Assembly (NCBI GenBank): GCA_964035545.1
Contig: OZ037766.1
Span: forward strand, 1,172,001-1,236,000
Direction of reading: 5' to 3'
DNA: 64,000 nucleotides
From: Bugula neritina
Taxonomy: Eukaryota; Bryozoa; Gymnolaemata; Cheilostomatida; Bugulidae
Every line of letters begins with the position of its first letter. The stretch's first letter is position 1. This document shows positions 1 to 22,202 of this stretch, one piece after another. The notes under the pieces were generated by a model that saw only the letters and a list, made by a program, of their open reading frames with translations, was not told where the DNA came from and searched no databases. A program made the translations under genes and the position numbers.

Positions 1-3000
1 GATGTTACTGGAGTAGACAAGGGAGTTGGTAACAACCCAGTCTCCTCCCTCCACCTACAGGACAGACTTACAACCTTAGCTTTAAAAGTATCTCTTTATA
101 TTCATACAATCTTTAAATAATTTCACTATTTTCTCCAATAAATACACTTTCTGACCTGTGTTTGTGCTCCACAATTTAGAAGAGGTATGGAGTATTTGTA
201 TTGACCATTGAGGGTGGTAGCCGTAAACCCCTGGCAGTTTTCCATTAAGGGTTGTAAGTCCAATGGGCTAAGACCAAACAAGACTGAGCTGTTTATGGAG
301 AAGTGCATACTGGTTGGGGTACAGGTGAGTTTAACTTGAGAGCTGTCTACTACTTCTGATTGGTCAGGTAAAGCGCTGATTACCTCTTCAGCGTCTAAAA
401 ATAGACATATCATAATATTCTGAGAACTTAAATTAATAGCATATTTGTAAAAAGATATATCATTATAAAACAGCGGGTATGAGCTTAAAATAAAGAGCTG
501 CAGTGCAATAAGATGGTATGTAGGCCTACAGTAACAACAACAAGAATGTATCACCTAAGAACCTAAATTAGTAGTATCAGATAACTGTTGTAATTGTAGC
601 ATAAAATGTGGAGAAAGTTACAAATAAAGCGTGCAATTTAACATCATGACACTATAATAATATTATTTGTTGGAAGTAATGGACACTAACAGTAAATCTG
701 ATAAAGTAATTTAAAGGTCACTTGCGTATAATTCTTATTGTGCACACTTCTAAACAAGAATATAAACAGGTTAATTATTGTTTCAACTACATCAATAAGT
801 TTAGCAGTTAGTATTCTAACCTGCTTCATTGACCTTGACCTTCATGCTGACCTCAGAATGCACAGTTGGATCATATGCAGTAACAATTGGGTCACATGTT
901 AGACATGATTGATGAGAACAAGGACCATACCACCAACCCATGTTGTTGTAATAGCCTGTCAGATTAACAAATAGTAAAATTCAATCATCTCTTTCATATG
1001 TTTCATATCTTTAGGTTATATATGTTTATAACTGAAAGAGAAGCAATTTATGAATCTAATAATTTATTAGTATTAGTAAAATTTTTGATAATAAGTGATC
1101 AAAGTTCTCTGTTCATTGGTCTTAGCATACATATACTAGTAGATTAAAATTCTAGGAAAATAATTCATATTAAAGATGGTATATTTCGCAATATCGTTAA
1201 AACTGTAAATATTAATCACATAGCAGTTTATAGTGATCACCATGCAGTATTCCAATTATTTTATGGGAAGCAGAAGTACATTATTTTTAATATACTAAAA
1301 ATGTTTCAGCACATACCAGAACAGCTTCCTGATACCCACTGGTCATTATCTCTATCATATGTAGAGAATTTCGTTCCAACTCTGCTCATTGAATTTACAA
1401 CTGTTCCCTGGTATAACCCAGACAATTCTACAATGCAGAAAAAACTAGTAAATACAGGCCTCCATTGGAAACATCCAATTTAACTCATGCCCATATAGGC
1501 CTACTATATATGAACTGTGCTTATAGTTATATGTATAACCATGATCTACTAGCATATTATAGTATGTGAGAAGGAAATGAGTCATACCTTCTATGATGTA
1601 CTGAGTTTCAGGACCACCCACTTTGAAATTACCATATTCAGAATAACGAGTAACATCTCCATAATTTATTCTCAGCTTAAGTTGTTTTTCATTAGAGAGG
1701 AGGTGTAGGAGTCTTAGACCTGAAAAACAATTGCTTTATTTTGATAATTAAAATTCTTAGAACAGAAATGATATGAAATAGTTCTAGATATTGTATTGTG
1801 TACTTAAAAACATTAACATCAATGGAACTATAATAATTTACTCACCAATAAAGTGATCATCGTTCACATCTCCAAATCCTCTCTCAAAATTAGCAAAGTT
1901 TTTATTGAACAGTCCACTTCCAGCTGTGTGCTTCAAGATAGTAATCCAGGGTCCATTAGGTGTGTCTAGGTCGCACAGTACTCTTACAGTCTCATTAGCA
2001 ATAGTTATTTTGGACTCCTGAGTTTCATCTAGACCATGACAGTAACTTGACACTGCAGGTTCCTGAGCTAAGTGAAGTAAATAGAAGAAATATATAGCAA
2101 AGCAGCTTTCAAGATGCCAACCATTGTTTAAGAGCAGCTGTTGGATCAAAACCAGACATATCGTTAATTTAGACTTTCAGTGGAAGCTGACTACATATCA
2201 ACTTAGTCTGGTAGCAGTTTATCAGCTGGAAGAGATATACAGATTATACTTACCAACGTCCTCAGCAGACAAAATCAAACTAGAGTTCACACTGGAAGCT
2301 ATTGGCGTTTCCTGAACAGAAGAATTGCAATTCAATGTGTACTTTTCATTTTCTAATCCTTCGAAGGTAAAGGCAGGATAACTAAACTTGAAGCTGCTAG
2401 ACGTATGAACTTTAGTGAAAGAGATGGCAGTCAATCTGAAACATCAGTATTTATAAATTAGCATTTAGAAATAGCTAAAAACAAGCTACTAAATTGTATA
2501 ATTATATGCACATATAAATTTAAAGATGCACTATATTGAGGTTGTTCTGTTTAGCATTATTCAACAGAATAATGGCGTGGAAACCCACTGAAAGAAGAAA
2601 CATTTGTGAGATTGCCTGCCATGATAACATAGTACTCTAATTTGGGTAGATTTTGGCTATAGAAAGTATACTGGATTACAAATTAGTATATATAGCGGTT
2701 TCCTACAGCTGCTGTGTGTTGACCAGAGTTAAGGCTGTTTATGTGACTATAGATTGATTTTCTTGAGGATATAGGCCTAACAATAATATACACAGTTACC
2801 CTGCATAAATGCCAACAAACCACTACCATATGCTGTCTCACCCATTCTCTATAACCCTTTGACTTGCTGCTCTCTGCTCAGAGTAAACTGTGCATTCATC
2901 TGGTATCAGTTTGAGTCCAGAGTCACTTGGCTCCAACTTTGCGTAAAGAGTTTCTCTTTGACGTAACTCAATTGGTAGAGAAAGAGAGCTACTATTATCT

Positions 3001-6000
3001 GATTGGTCGTTATACAGCTTTAAGCTGTAGTTGCTACAAAATATCATTAATACCTTTGATACTTAAAAACTATTAACTATTCATTACACCCGGAAAATTT
3101 CTGTAAAACCTTCTTACACTCTCATATTCACACTTCATTTTCATACTGATAAAACTTACCTTTCTTGTAGGGTACCTTGATCTTCAAGTCTCATGATAAG
3201 TCGTGGAACTTGAGTGGTTACTTGAGTGACATTACTTGTAGCAGCAAACACACACTTGAAAGGAATATAGATCAAGTCATAGAACATGACAGAGCCAGCT
3301 GCAACGTCATCAGAACTTAGGATGGTGTTGGAAAAGACAACAGTGTCATCTACAGTCTGCAAAACAAGAACTTTCCAAGTGAGGAATTCTACTTTCAACA
3401 AAAGTATGTAGCACAACACAGCGATGAGATTGATTTCATCAATAAAAGGTTTCGTAAAAATATGATAAGTCTATCATATAGAATAAAATATTAAAGAAGA
3501 CAATACCTAGCCAGTTGTAACTGTTTCAAAATTTTGGCCATCATATAGTAAGTTTGAAATTTGTTTAGAATCTTTTCATAAATTAAAAAAACTAAAAGTA
3601 TAAGTCAATAATGTTTTTACTTTTTGAGATGTGGAGCACTTGTCATAATCTGTCTGCAACCAGACATGAGTAGAGTTAGAACTGGCTACACACTGAGTGT
3701 CTAGTAAAGTGAGTTGGTCTGGCAGAAAGAAAAGTGTCCGTTTATCCAGAGTGACTTTCATTCCATGTGAAGATGAGCAGTCAATAGTTGTACCATTAGC
3801 TGAAAGAAATAGAGTTTTAACATAATCTAATATAGATTATTGATTACTTTAGCATCTGGTGGTTTATCACTGAGTTGTTGTGTACAATAAATCAACATCT
3901 TCTCAGCTTACCTGAACAAGTTTCATTGTCAGACAGATAGAGGTACTCAGGACATTCACAGTGATAGGATCCTTCAGTATTTACACAGTTATGTGAACAT
4001 CCTCCGTTATCCTCTAGACACTCATTCACATCTGTAAATAGAAGATAAGCTTTATGTTGCTAATAATATTTTGTTCACAACAAAACAATGTTTCCAATTA
4101 GATGGCCAATAAGAATGTGTTATGAATTATATGAAAAAAGGAGTTTTATCACAATTGAATAGTAACTTATCTGATATAGTTATTTTATTGTGATTGAAAT
4201 ATATCGTGAAGTCCAATTTCAAAACATATTGCAGTTTTGAAAGATTATGTTCTGTTTCCTTTCAGATATATTAAAACAAGCAAAATTATTAGAAAGTTTC
4301 TGTTGTAAACTGTAAACAGCATATAGAATACATTTGAATGCTGTTTATCCTGCATATAGCCACTGTTCCTAGCTGCATAAAATAGCCACTAGCTGTTCCT
4401 AACTGCATATAGCCAATGTTCTTAACCAAAGCCAACAACAAAATACCAAACTTTGAGAATACAAAATCGCTAGCAGGTCACACAAAGAAAGCCAAAGTCA
4501 ATCATTAACAAACACAACTGTCTATAACTAAATGTGTAAATACATACCTATACAATCTCTGTTGTTATCAGAAAAATAGAAATGGTCTGGACATTCGCAA
4601 TAGAAAGAACCAGCAGTGTTGATACAGGTATGGCTACATCCACCATTGGCTGTTTCACATTCATTCACATCTGCATACAAAATGAAGTAGAAGTTCAGGT
4701 CTGTGAATATTTTGCTGTTAGAGCTGATTAAGTATTACTTTATAATTTAGATGACTGTAATTTGGTTCAGAAGCGAGATAAAATTAAATTCCAATAAACC
4801 AATTCACGATCTTTCAAGGGCTATAACTGTTGCTCACTGTAATAGCATGTAGCATTCATACATACTGTTTCTAACTAACACTAATAGTGTTCTTACCTCT
4901 GTATAACACTATAAGAAAACCATGGTAATTAATCATATTAAGAAGGAGAACTGTCTATAACTATATGTGTGTAAATACATACCTATACAGTCTCTGTTGT
5001 TACCAGAAAGATAGAAATGGTCTGGACATTCACAATAGAAAGAACCAGCAGTGTTGACACAGGTATGGCTACATCCACCATTGGCTGTCTGACACTCATC
5101 AACTGCAACATTTAATCCAATAATATTTTAGTTACCACAAACCGACATATTCTTGAAATACAATATTTCAATTAATTATTTTAAATTTTTTTCTTACGAA
5201 GTAAAGTCATATTTATAGTTGGTAAAAATTTTAAATTGAATATTTTAAAAATTGGGTAAAATACTAAAATTCTGTAAGCATATCTCCACCATAAATTAAC
5301 AATGTATATAATATACAATGTATAGGATATACAGTGTGTAGAATACTATACATGCAATATGTAGAGTATGTAGTATGTTATAGAGTATACAGTGTGTAGA
5401 GTATACAGTGTGTAGAGTATATACAGCGTATAGAATATAAAGTGAGTAAAACAGAGTAAAGCCGATGCTAATACTAACTTTCACACTCCACATAGAGATG
5501 CTCTTTCGCTATACAGTCATGTGTACCCCAAGGTTCATGATTACATTCTGCTAAGTTACTTTCTGTCCCATAGCAATCAACACCATCAAGTAAGAAGTCT
5601 ACAAATAACCGTATTATTTACTTTACTAGAGGTTATAACTATACTACAATTATTAGATGAATGCTATGTTGATCAAATGTAATAAGATCTAAATTTAATC
5701 AAATAATGAAGCCATATACTTAATTAGTATGCAAAACCATGTTCAGTCCTTCATATATTTTTCAAATCATATCCTCATGTAATGCATTATTGTTATTTAT
5801 AGAAAAGAGAAACACTCTGAGTATATAGAAACTGTTGCTGATTGCTTTAAACCATATTGTCATAATAAATATATATATAAATATACATACTTGTGGTAGG
5901 ACCTGTAGCATCACGGCTAATATTAAGGATGATGGCACCAAGGTTTCTACAGACCACTCCTCCAACAATTAACAAAGTATTATCAGCAATATCATCACAC

Positions 6001-7273
6001 ACTGGTCCTTTCCTAAAATAATTTATAATAGCATACATATAGAAAATATATGCAAATGTATAGAAGTAAGCACTACAGTTACTGTAAAAGCTGAAATAAT
6101 TGAGCTATAATAATTTTCCACAACACTTGCCTTTTGCTTAGTTTACATTAAATATTCCAATCTTTTTTCTAACCAAACAAGTTTTAATTCAACATTAATT
6201 TTATACGAGTAAGATATTACAAAGCAAAGTACCTTGACTCACATATAATATATAAACTGGGTCATGTAATTTACAGCGTTGATACTAGCTGCTATAATTA
6301 TATAATACGTTTAAGAAAATTTGTTTGCTCACAGTCTCTTTTACAATGAAAATTAATAAAATATAGCTGAGATCATAAACATGGAATATTTTGAACCTAG
6401 CTTGAGTATAATTGGTTGAAAAGCTGCAATAAAAGTTGTGTAGTCTGTTAATTAAAATTAATACAAACATGACTTAATAATTTTGAGTATATGATAAGAA
6501 ATTCTAACATAATATATTGATTCTATATAATTAGGTTAACTAGAAATGAAGAGGTATGAGGTAATACTCACACTGAGTTTCTATAGACATAAACAAGTCC
6601 TTTCATGCCTTCAGTCAAGTAAACATCTCCATCTTTCTGAAAATAAATTCATAGGTGAAATATTAATTTACATTTAAGGATTGTGATATTTTACATTTTC
6701 CTATATTATTTTCTTTTCATTATACTATAATTCTATTATCTTGTCTGGTATTGTTTTGTGATGTTATATAATAATTTTGTATTATTATACTGCTACTATA
6801 TATATTATAGGCTATATACTATGATAATAATATATTGAATACTGTATAATATATGTAATGTATAATTAGTTTATGCAATATTATATTAGCATACTTTATC
6901 ATATAATATACTATTATATAGCTATTTTATATAGAATAAATCATCTTATGTAAATATACTGTTATTATATTATTTTAATTTTACAGTATATTTTATTATT
7001 ATATAATACATATAATATTTGATCATAATAAATAATTATGATAGACTATATATATATTGTATTGATTCATTAAACTAAGATACTATGGTGTGATAATACA
7101 CTTATATATGTTATAATTATAATATCATATATATTTATATTACCTCATTAAATCACAATGAATATTCTATCAATAAATATAAGTATTTGTAACATATTTA
7201 CCTGAGCTGCAGTGAACAAGATATTAACACTGAGTAGGCTGAGGATGAAAATTAAAATTGATAATTTCTTCAT
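1..7273 (-). CDS. Gene A: secreted SRCR-EGF(x3)-ZP-fibrinogen-like-ZP protein, 3' partial
   Basis: Exons by hand, in coding order (read on the complement): 7202-7273, 6572-6636, 5891-6012, 5479-5598, 4983-5102, 4548-4670, 3912-4031, 3621-3799, 3160-3356, 2842-3033, 2254-2435, 1846-2067, 1588-1719, 1317-1427, 821-955, 156-394, 1-54. The visible part is 2385 nt, 795 codons in frame, with GT-AG introns throughout. Residues 1-24 are a signal peptide, 25-126 SRCR (six Cys, VVCRNLGA core), 127-247 three EGF modules (pattern DVNEC...C.C), 248-497 first ZP, 498-697 fibrinogen-like (GWWYGPC, DRDNDQW), 698 onward second ZP. It is the mirror copy of gene B, with one extra EGF exon (4983-5102). Two later exons and the stop lie left of the window. 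The start is the only ATG leading into the hydrophobic signal exon, about 85 bases after a TATA box. Alternative acceptor for exon 10: 3024. Product role (adhesion or recognition) is inferred. Confidence 0.83.
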
Positions 7274-7356
7274 TTCTAAACTGAGAAGTTAAATGCTAAG
7301 AGTACCAGTTTGTACAGCAGTTAGTCTCAGAGTGATTGACTGAACTTGACTGATCA

Positions 7357-7362
7357 TTTATA
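7357..7362 (-). promoter_or_regulatory. TATA box of gene A
   Basis: TATAAA on the minus strand, about 84 bases before the start codon at 7273. The same element with the same flank (TGGTATATAAATGATCA) stands before gene B, so both halves of the inverted duplication kept the core promoter. The transcription start is not known. Confidence 0.5.
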
Positions 7363-9204
7363 TACCAGAAAGTATGTTGTCTAGGCTACATATATGTGGG
7401 CTGCAAGCAATATTAGTTTAATAGATAATAAACGAAAAAACACAAAACATTCATTCACTGTGGTGGGCACTGGTTAAGTTGTTTGGTCACAGCTATTATT
7501 AAACTATGTTTTTGATGGCTGTCAATTGTTTCATCTTTAAAAACACACAAACTGGGTATAAAGTTAGAATAATAATTACTTTTACATAATTTTCCTAGGG
7601 ATATAAGTGTAAAATCAGTTGGAAGTCAAAAATTAACAGCATAGGCTGAAAGTTTGACGTAAAACAAGATTTTGACATTAGCTGTGCCTTGTGAAAACAT
7701 TTCCATTATCAGTGTTCATCCAGTCATGGTCAAATATGTTCACACAGCAGATGAAGAATGTTGTAAACATGGAATATTCTATAGAGCTAACAACTGTATA
7801 TTTATAGCAAGATGCATTATATATAGTAGAAAAATTACAACATGATCCTAATAATATTATATACAACTCTAGTAAAGTAGACGTCAGCAAATCTTATGAT
7901 ATATTCCATATTACAAAACTTTTTACCTGTTAAAAATAGGCCAGTTTTAAGAAAATCTTCCTGACTATAATATAACTGTGTGTATAATTTGACTTGTAAA
8001 ATTTAATATTTCATCTCTATATATTTAACCTAGTAATAGAATTAGTTGTTGGCATATTACAGCACAATATATTGTTCACTGCAGCTTAGGTAACTGTATA
8101 CCAGAGTATTTCACTGATATATGATACAATATATAGTGTAATATGTAGACATTGCAGTGAAGTTTATGCAAAGCTTTTACGTTAAGCTATATCAAACAAG
8201 CTGTGCCTACAGGCATACAGCACAGTTTTATAGCTTTCTAATATAGCCACTTGCAAAGCATGTGCTAGTTGACAGGTCATGCTAGATAGCAAAATAAGTG
8301 ATTTTCTAAAATATTTTATTCTCACAAATACACTTATAATTTATATTGATTCTCACAAATATTGATTTTTTTTCTCCCGACTAATTGCAGTAATAATAAT
8401 TTAAACTTCATATTTTGCTCATTTACTATTGGAATCTATTGTTTGGCAGTCTTGGTCAGGTGTTGTTGTTTGATAATTGATGTGCTTTAATTTGGAAACA
8501 CATAAAAAATGACATTATATTATATAAGTGAGGATTAAAATGAAAAACAAACCTATAGCTCACAATATTATTATATAGAAGTACTATAATATAATAACTG
8601 CATAAAATATATTATCAAATGATGCAATTTAATAATATTATACTATATAATATTTTTTATTATTATATAATATGAAATAGTATAATACAAAATACTACAA
8701 TATAATATGTATATATCGTTAATCCATGCAGATTTTCGATTCGGGTGCAAAAACAGTGATATTTGAGAAATAATTTCTATGCAAGGTTAATTTACCATCT
8801 CGGAGCTATAATATATGTAGTATATAAATTTATATTGTAGTCATGGGGAGATAACTTTAATTTCTTACACGTCTTTCAAATATTAATAAATACTAATATT
8901 TTAGTGAACTTTACCAATCCAGCTTCTCAATATAATTTTTATGGACTTCTCACAAAATTCATTCAACAATATAGCTGATATACCTATAATACAGCATAAT
9001 TTAGACAAATAGAAAATAATATAATATTTTGCTATATATAGCTGATCATTTTTTATTTTTTTTAAAATAGATGTATGACTGTTATAAAGGAAGCTCTGGT
9101 GATGGTCCCACATAGACTTACTCAATATTGACAGGAAGCATACAAACATATTTCTAAAATAAAGAGTTTGTACTGCATGCATATGACCACATCTATCAGT
9201 GGTT

Positions 9205-9480
9205 CACCAAACATTTTTGTGAACAGTTCAAAATAGCCACCCTTTGGTTAACAGTGGGCTGATGACTGTCTCCTTCATTACACTGTCAACATTGTCTTAC
9301 AGTTTCTATTGCGACAGCGACTATAAACAGATGCCCTTCCTGACCTTAGAGATTGTGATATTCTTGTTTATAGTGTTTGAAGTCAACTTTATAGTCTGAA
9401 ATTATATATAATCTATAAAAAGTGGGTGTCCCTTATCACACATCACTGCTGCTTATGGAATTGTTGAGTGGGTTTGGGAA
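9205..9480 (-). repeat. SINE-like dispersed repeat, left-arm copy
   Basis: The reverse complement carries the core GGTCAGGAAGGGCATCTG followed by a GCGACAGCGACT-type segment. It matches 10905-11190 in the other arm and a third copy split around 44770-47040. The GGAAGGGCATC core resembles the conserved central domain of many animal tRNA SINEs, from memory. No tRNA head is clear in this copy. Confidence 0.6.
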
Positions 9481-10904
9481 TTTTTTCTTTATGTTTGATT
9501 GCCAAGTTGGTAAGAATTTCTGGTAATAATATTCTTTGCATTTTATTTATATTTTTAAAAAATAGATAAGTGTATAATATGAATAAACCATAAACATTGT
9601 GATGTGAATGATAACAAAAAATAGAATAAAATTATTATTTTCAACTTTTTAAAACTCATTCAGTAATTAACTTTAGAAAAACACAAAGTTATTGCATTGC
9701 GATAAACCTTAAATTCTCCTACTTAGCATAAGCTGTTGCAATTAGGTGATAAATATTTTGTTACGCATTAGCAAAGCCACATTGCATCAAAAACACTGAA
9801 AGCAATATATATATATATATATATAACTATGACTATAAATGCCAATGAGAGTAATATAGCTCAATCACAGCCGTTATAATAAATTATTTGCGCAGCATTC
9901 ATGTTTTTCATCAACTTTATAAAGATAAATACCTCCCTACCATTTTAAATGTATTTCTTTGACAACTTATAAAATCATATACCCTGAGACAACATGGCGC
10001 AACACATTGAATTATAAACAACAACTATAAGTGAGAATTCTACTGTGGTTAATTGTATTTATTGTACATTAATATTCTGTATAGCCAAATTCCTTTATGG
10101 AAGTGGAAAAATTTTATACAAGCTATATTATTATATATAGGCTATAATATACCTATATATAGGTAGACACATTTTCTATGCATTTTAATGGGCAAATAAT
10201 GGCAGAAATAACTTTGAGCTTTACGGCAGCAGCCATATTGAAATATATTTTTAATGTTTTGCATACGCACTGTTTTTAAAGCAAACGCAATTTAAACCTA
10301 AAACTTACAAGTTCCGAAATATATTTGCCCATCAAAATGCATAGAAAATGTGTCTACCTATATATAGGTATATTATAGCCTATATATAATAATATAGCTT
10401 GTATATAATTTTTCCACTTCCATAAAGGAATTTGGCTATACAGAATATTAATGTACAATACAATTAACCACAGTAGAATTCTCACTTATAGTTGTTGTTT
10501 ATAATTCAATGTGTTGCGCCATGTTGTCTCAGGTTATATGATTTTATAAGTTGTCAAAGAAATACATTTAAAATGATAGGGAGGTATTTATCTTGATAAA
10601 GTTGATTGCAATGTAGCTTTGCTAATGCGTAACAAAATATTTATCACCTAATTGCAACAGCTTATGCAGAATTTAAGGTTTATTGCAATGCAATAACTTT
10701 GTGTTTTTCTAAAGTTAATTACTGAATGAGTTTTAAAAAGTTGAAAATAATAATTTTATTCTATTTTTTGTTATCATTCACATCACAATGTTTATGGTTT
10801 ATTCATATTATACACTTATCTATTTTTAAAAATATAAATAAAATGCAAAGAATATTATTACCAGAAATTCTTACCAACTTGGCAATCAAACATAAAGAAA
10901 AAAT

Positions 10905-11190
10905 TCCCAAACCCACTCAACAATTCCATAAGCAGCAGTGATGTGTGATAAGGGACACCCACTTTCTATAGATTATATATAATTTCAGACTATAAAGTTG
11001 ACTTCAAACACTATAAACAAGAATATCACAATCTGTAAGGTCAGGAAGGGCATCTGTTTATAGTCGCTGTCGCAATAGAAACTGTAAAACAATGTTGACA
11101 GTGTAATGAGGAAGACAGTCATCAGCCCACTGTTAACCAAAGAGTGGCTATTTTGAACTCTTCACAAGAATGTTTGGTGAACCACTGATT
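10905..11190 (+). repeat. SINE-like dispersed repeat, right-arm copy
   Basis: Same family as the left-arm copy, on the opposite strand. It has the segments CCCACTCAA, GGACACCCAC, TTGACTTCAA and GGTCAGGAAGGGCATC in order. It was duplicated with the arms. The copy near 44770-46880 shares the first segments and is interrupted by a hAT-like element. Confidence 0.6.
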
Positions 11191-11787
11191 GATGTGGTCA
11201 TATGCAGTACAAACCTTTATTTTAAAAATATATTATGTTTGATAGAGGCTAATCTTCTTTGCATGCCTCCCGTCAATATTGAGTAGGTCTTATATGTGAA
11301 ACCATCATCAGAGCTTTTTTCAACAGTCATACATTTATTTTGAAAAATAATTGTTGTTTGAAATCCCGAAGCCCCTGTAGCGTAATTGGTGGGGGCAATT
11401 ATTTTACAATAATAAAAAAATGATCAGCTAGCAGAATATTATATTATTTTCTATTTGTCTAAATTCTGCTGTTATAAGTAAATCAGTTATATTGTTGTCT
11501 AAATTCTGCTGTTCTAGGTATATCAGGTATATTGTTGACTAAATTTTGTGAGAAAACTGAAACTAAAGTTCATAAAAATTAAATAACGATGCTGAATTGG
11601 TAAAGTTCACTAATATATTAGTATTATCAATATTCGAAAAACTTGCAAGAAATTACAGTTATCTCCCCATGAATACACTATAAACTTATACACTACATAT
11701 ATAGCTCCGAGATGGTAAATTAACTTTGCATGGAAATCCTTTCTCAAATATCACCATTGTTGCACCCATATCTAAAATCTGCATGTC

Positions 11788-11792
<5 letters not shown>

Positions 11793-11858
<66 letters not shown>
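11793..11858. repeat. (AT)n microsatellite in right arm
   Basis: About 66 bases of pure AT dinucleotide. The matching left-arm site (near 8710) has only a short run, so the array grew after the duplication. Confidence 0.9.
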
Positions 11859-11861
<3 letters not shown>

Positions 11862-12719
11862 GTATTACATTATGTATTATATTATTTTATATCATATTTA
11901 TTCATATTATATAATAAAAAATATATTGTGTGTAGTATATTATTAAATTGTATTATTTGATAATATATTGTAACGCATTTATTATATTATAGTACTTCCA
12001 TAATTATAAACTATTATAGACTTGTTAAATTCCATTTTAATCCTCACTTATATAATATAATGTCAGTTTTATTGTCTTTCCAAATTAAAGTACATCAATT
12101 ATCAAATAACAACACCTGACCAAGACTGCCAAACAAAAACTTCCAATAGTACATAAGAATAATGTAAAGTATAAATTATTATTGCTGCAATTAGTCAAGA
12201 AAAAAACTCAATATAAGTTATAAGCGTATTTGTGAGAATAAAATATTTTAGAAAATCACTTATTTTGCTATCTAGCATGACCTGTCAACTAGCACATGCT
12301 TTGCAAGTGGCTATATTAGAAAGCTAGGACTGTGCTGTATGCCTGTAGGCACAGCTTGTTTAATATAGCCTAATGTAAAAGCTTTGCATAAACTCCACTG
12401 CAATGTCTACATATTATACTATATATTGTATCATATATCAGTGAAATACTCTGGTATACTGTTATACCTTAGCTGCAGTTAGCAATATATTATGCTATAA
12501 TATGCCAACAACTAATTATATTACTAGCTTAATATAAAGATAAAATATTAAATTTTACGAGTCAAATTATACACACATCGAGTCAGGAGGATTTTTTTAA
12601 AACTGGCCTATTTTTAACGGGTAAAAGGTTTTGTAATATGAAATATATCATAAGATTTGCTGGCGTCTACTTTACTAGAGTTGTATATAATATTATTAGG
12701 ATCATGTTATGACTTTTTC

Positions 12720-12819
<100 letters not shown>

Positions 12820-13145
12820 ATGTTTTTTGCTATAAATATACAGTTGTTAACTCTATACTATTCCATGTTTACAACATTCTTCATCTGCTGTGTGAACATA
12901 TTTGACCATGACTGAACACTGATAATGGAAATGTTTTCACAAGGCACAGCTATAATGTCAAAATCTAGTTTTACGTCAAACTTTCAGACAACTTAGTTAA
13001 TTTTTGACTTCTAATTTATTTTACACTTAGATCTTTAGGAAAATTATGTAAAAGTAATTATAATTCTAACTTTATACCCAGTTTGTGTGTTTTTAAACAT
13101 AAAACAATTGACAGCCATCAAAAACATAGTTTAATAATAGCTGTG

Positions 13146-13957
13146 TGTAGCAGTAGCTGGCAGCATGTTTACATGCACACTGTGTGTATGCGTGTTTCCT
13201 AGTCAATCGTCATAACATATTAATAGCCCCTAAACAAAACAATAAATTCTTACAACTGCGCAGCAAAAGCCACAATCAATGAATCAAGTGTATTGCAAAA
13301 GCCTAAGACAACAACTCTGCCAGAATATTTCTGTTCCCTTATTTGGAATTACCTGGGGCTGGTGGTGCAATTTGGGTGACCAATGGGATCTGGAACACAT
13401 CATTTTGTTTATTTGTTGTTTGTGTATTATTCTGCTGCTGTTGGAAAGCATTGGTTATCCTGATCAGTTTCAATTAGTAGAGCCAAAGAGCAAGTTATAC
13501 TACTTATAATTTTACATTAAACAAGATATATATTACTATCTATTGAAACCTAAGAGCAGAAGCTGTATTATCAAGTTATCAGAGAAGTGCTAAAGGTTTG
13601 TCTGCTATTAATTTTTCTATCATTTATTGTCTTAATGCTGTAATATCGATACATTTAGCTTATATTATATGAAATGGTTTATAGCTGACATTATTTTTAA
13701 TGAATTATTATGCAGTAATATTTTGCTTACTTTAATAATTTTTATGTGTGTTATTTCCTTACAGTTCTTATATTCTTGTACTTTATTTAGCCTTATATTG
13801 TGTGTATTTTATTTAGATTTCACGGTGTAGCTTTGTGAGCAAAAGTGTTATAAGTTGGAATAAAATACTAATAACTACACTCACAAGACATCAGTTGAAT
13901 TCCTAAACCTACTCTGATAAGCTTGCGGTTACTAGCAGACCTAACAAAACTGCTACA
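13146..13957 (+). mobile_element. Solo LTR with 5-bp target duplication
   Basis: This 812-base segment begins TGTAGCAG and ends CTGCTACA, a perfect 8-base terminal inverted repeat with the TG...CA ends of retroviral-type LTRs. It is flanked by CTGTG at 13141-13145 and 13958-13962. The left arm keeps the empty site (CACAG at 7488-7492 on the plus strand). An AATAAA at 13859-13864 near the right end would fit an LTR polyadenylation signal. No internal retroelement genes are present, so it is a solo LTR, probably gypsy or BEL type from the 5-base duplication. It is unrelated to the 190-base LTRs at 33224 and 37761. A non-LTR transposon with short inverted ends is the alternative. Confidence 0.8.
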
Positions 13958-14089
13958 CTGTGACCAAAAAACTTAACCAGTGCCTATACCACAGTGAATG
14001 AATGTTTTGTGTTCTTTCATTAATTATCTATTAAACTATTATTGGTTGCAGCCCACATATATGTAGACTAGACGACATACTTTCTGGTA

Positions 14090-14095
14090 TATAAA
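14090..14095 (+). promoter_or_regulatory. TATA box of gene B
   Basis: TATAAA, 89 bases before the start codon at 14179, in the same context as the gene A promoter. An initiator-like TCAGTCACTCACT lies just downstream, at about 14106-14119. Confidence 0.5.
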
Positions 14096-14178
14096 TGATC
14101 AGTCAAGGTCAGTCACTCACTCTGAGACTAGCTGCTGTACAAACTGGTACTCTTAGCATTTAACTTCTCAGTTTAGAA

Positions 14179-22202
<8,024 letters not shown>

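Larger units (their letters stand above)
1..10197 (-). repeat. Left arm of giant inverted duplication
   Basis: Read as reverse complement, this arm matches 10322-21098 almost throughout. It covers gene A exons and introns, the upstream region and the non-coding core. Position 1 corresponds to about 21098, so the arm continues left of the window. Differences from the right arm: an extra EGF exon, an extra block of about 110 bases at about 9787-9900, much shorter AT runs, and no solo LTR (empty site CACAG at 7488-7492). Confidence 0.9.

Noticed and set aside
10726-10941. 71-codon open frame near the palindrome centre
   Set aside because: It overlaps the dispersed repeat, and the frame is not kept in the mirror copy at about 9480-9670.
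13279-13509. 76-codon open frame
   Set aside because: It lies inside the solo LTR and matches no protein domain that I recognise.
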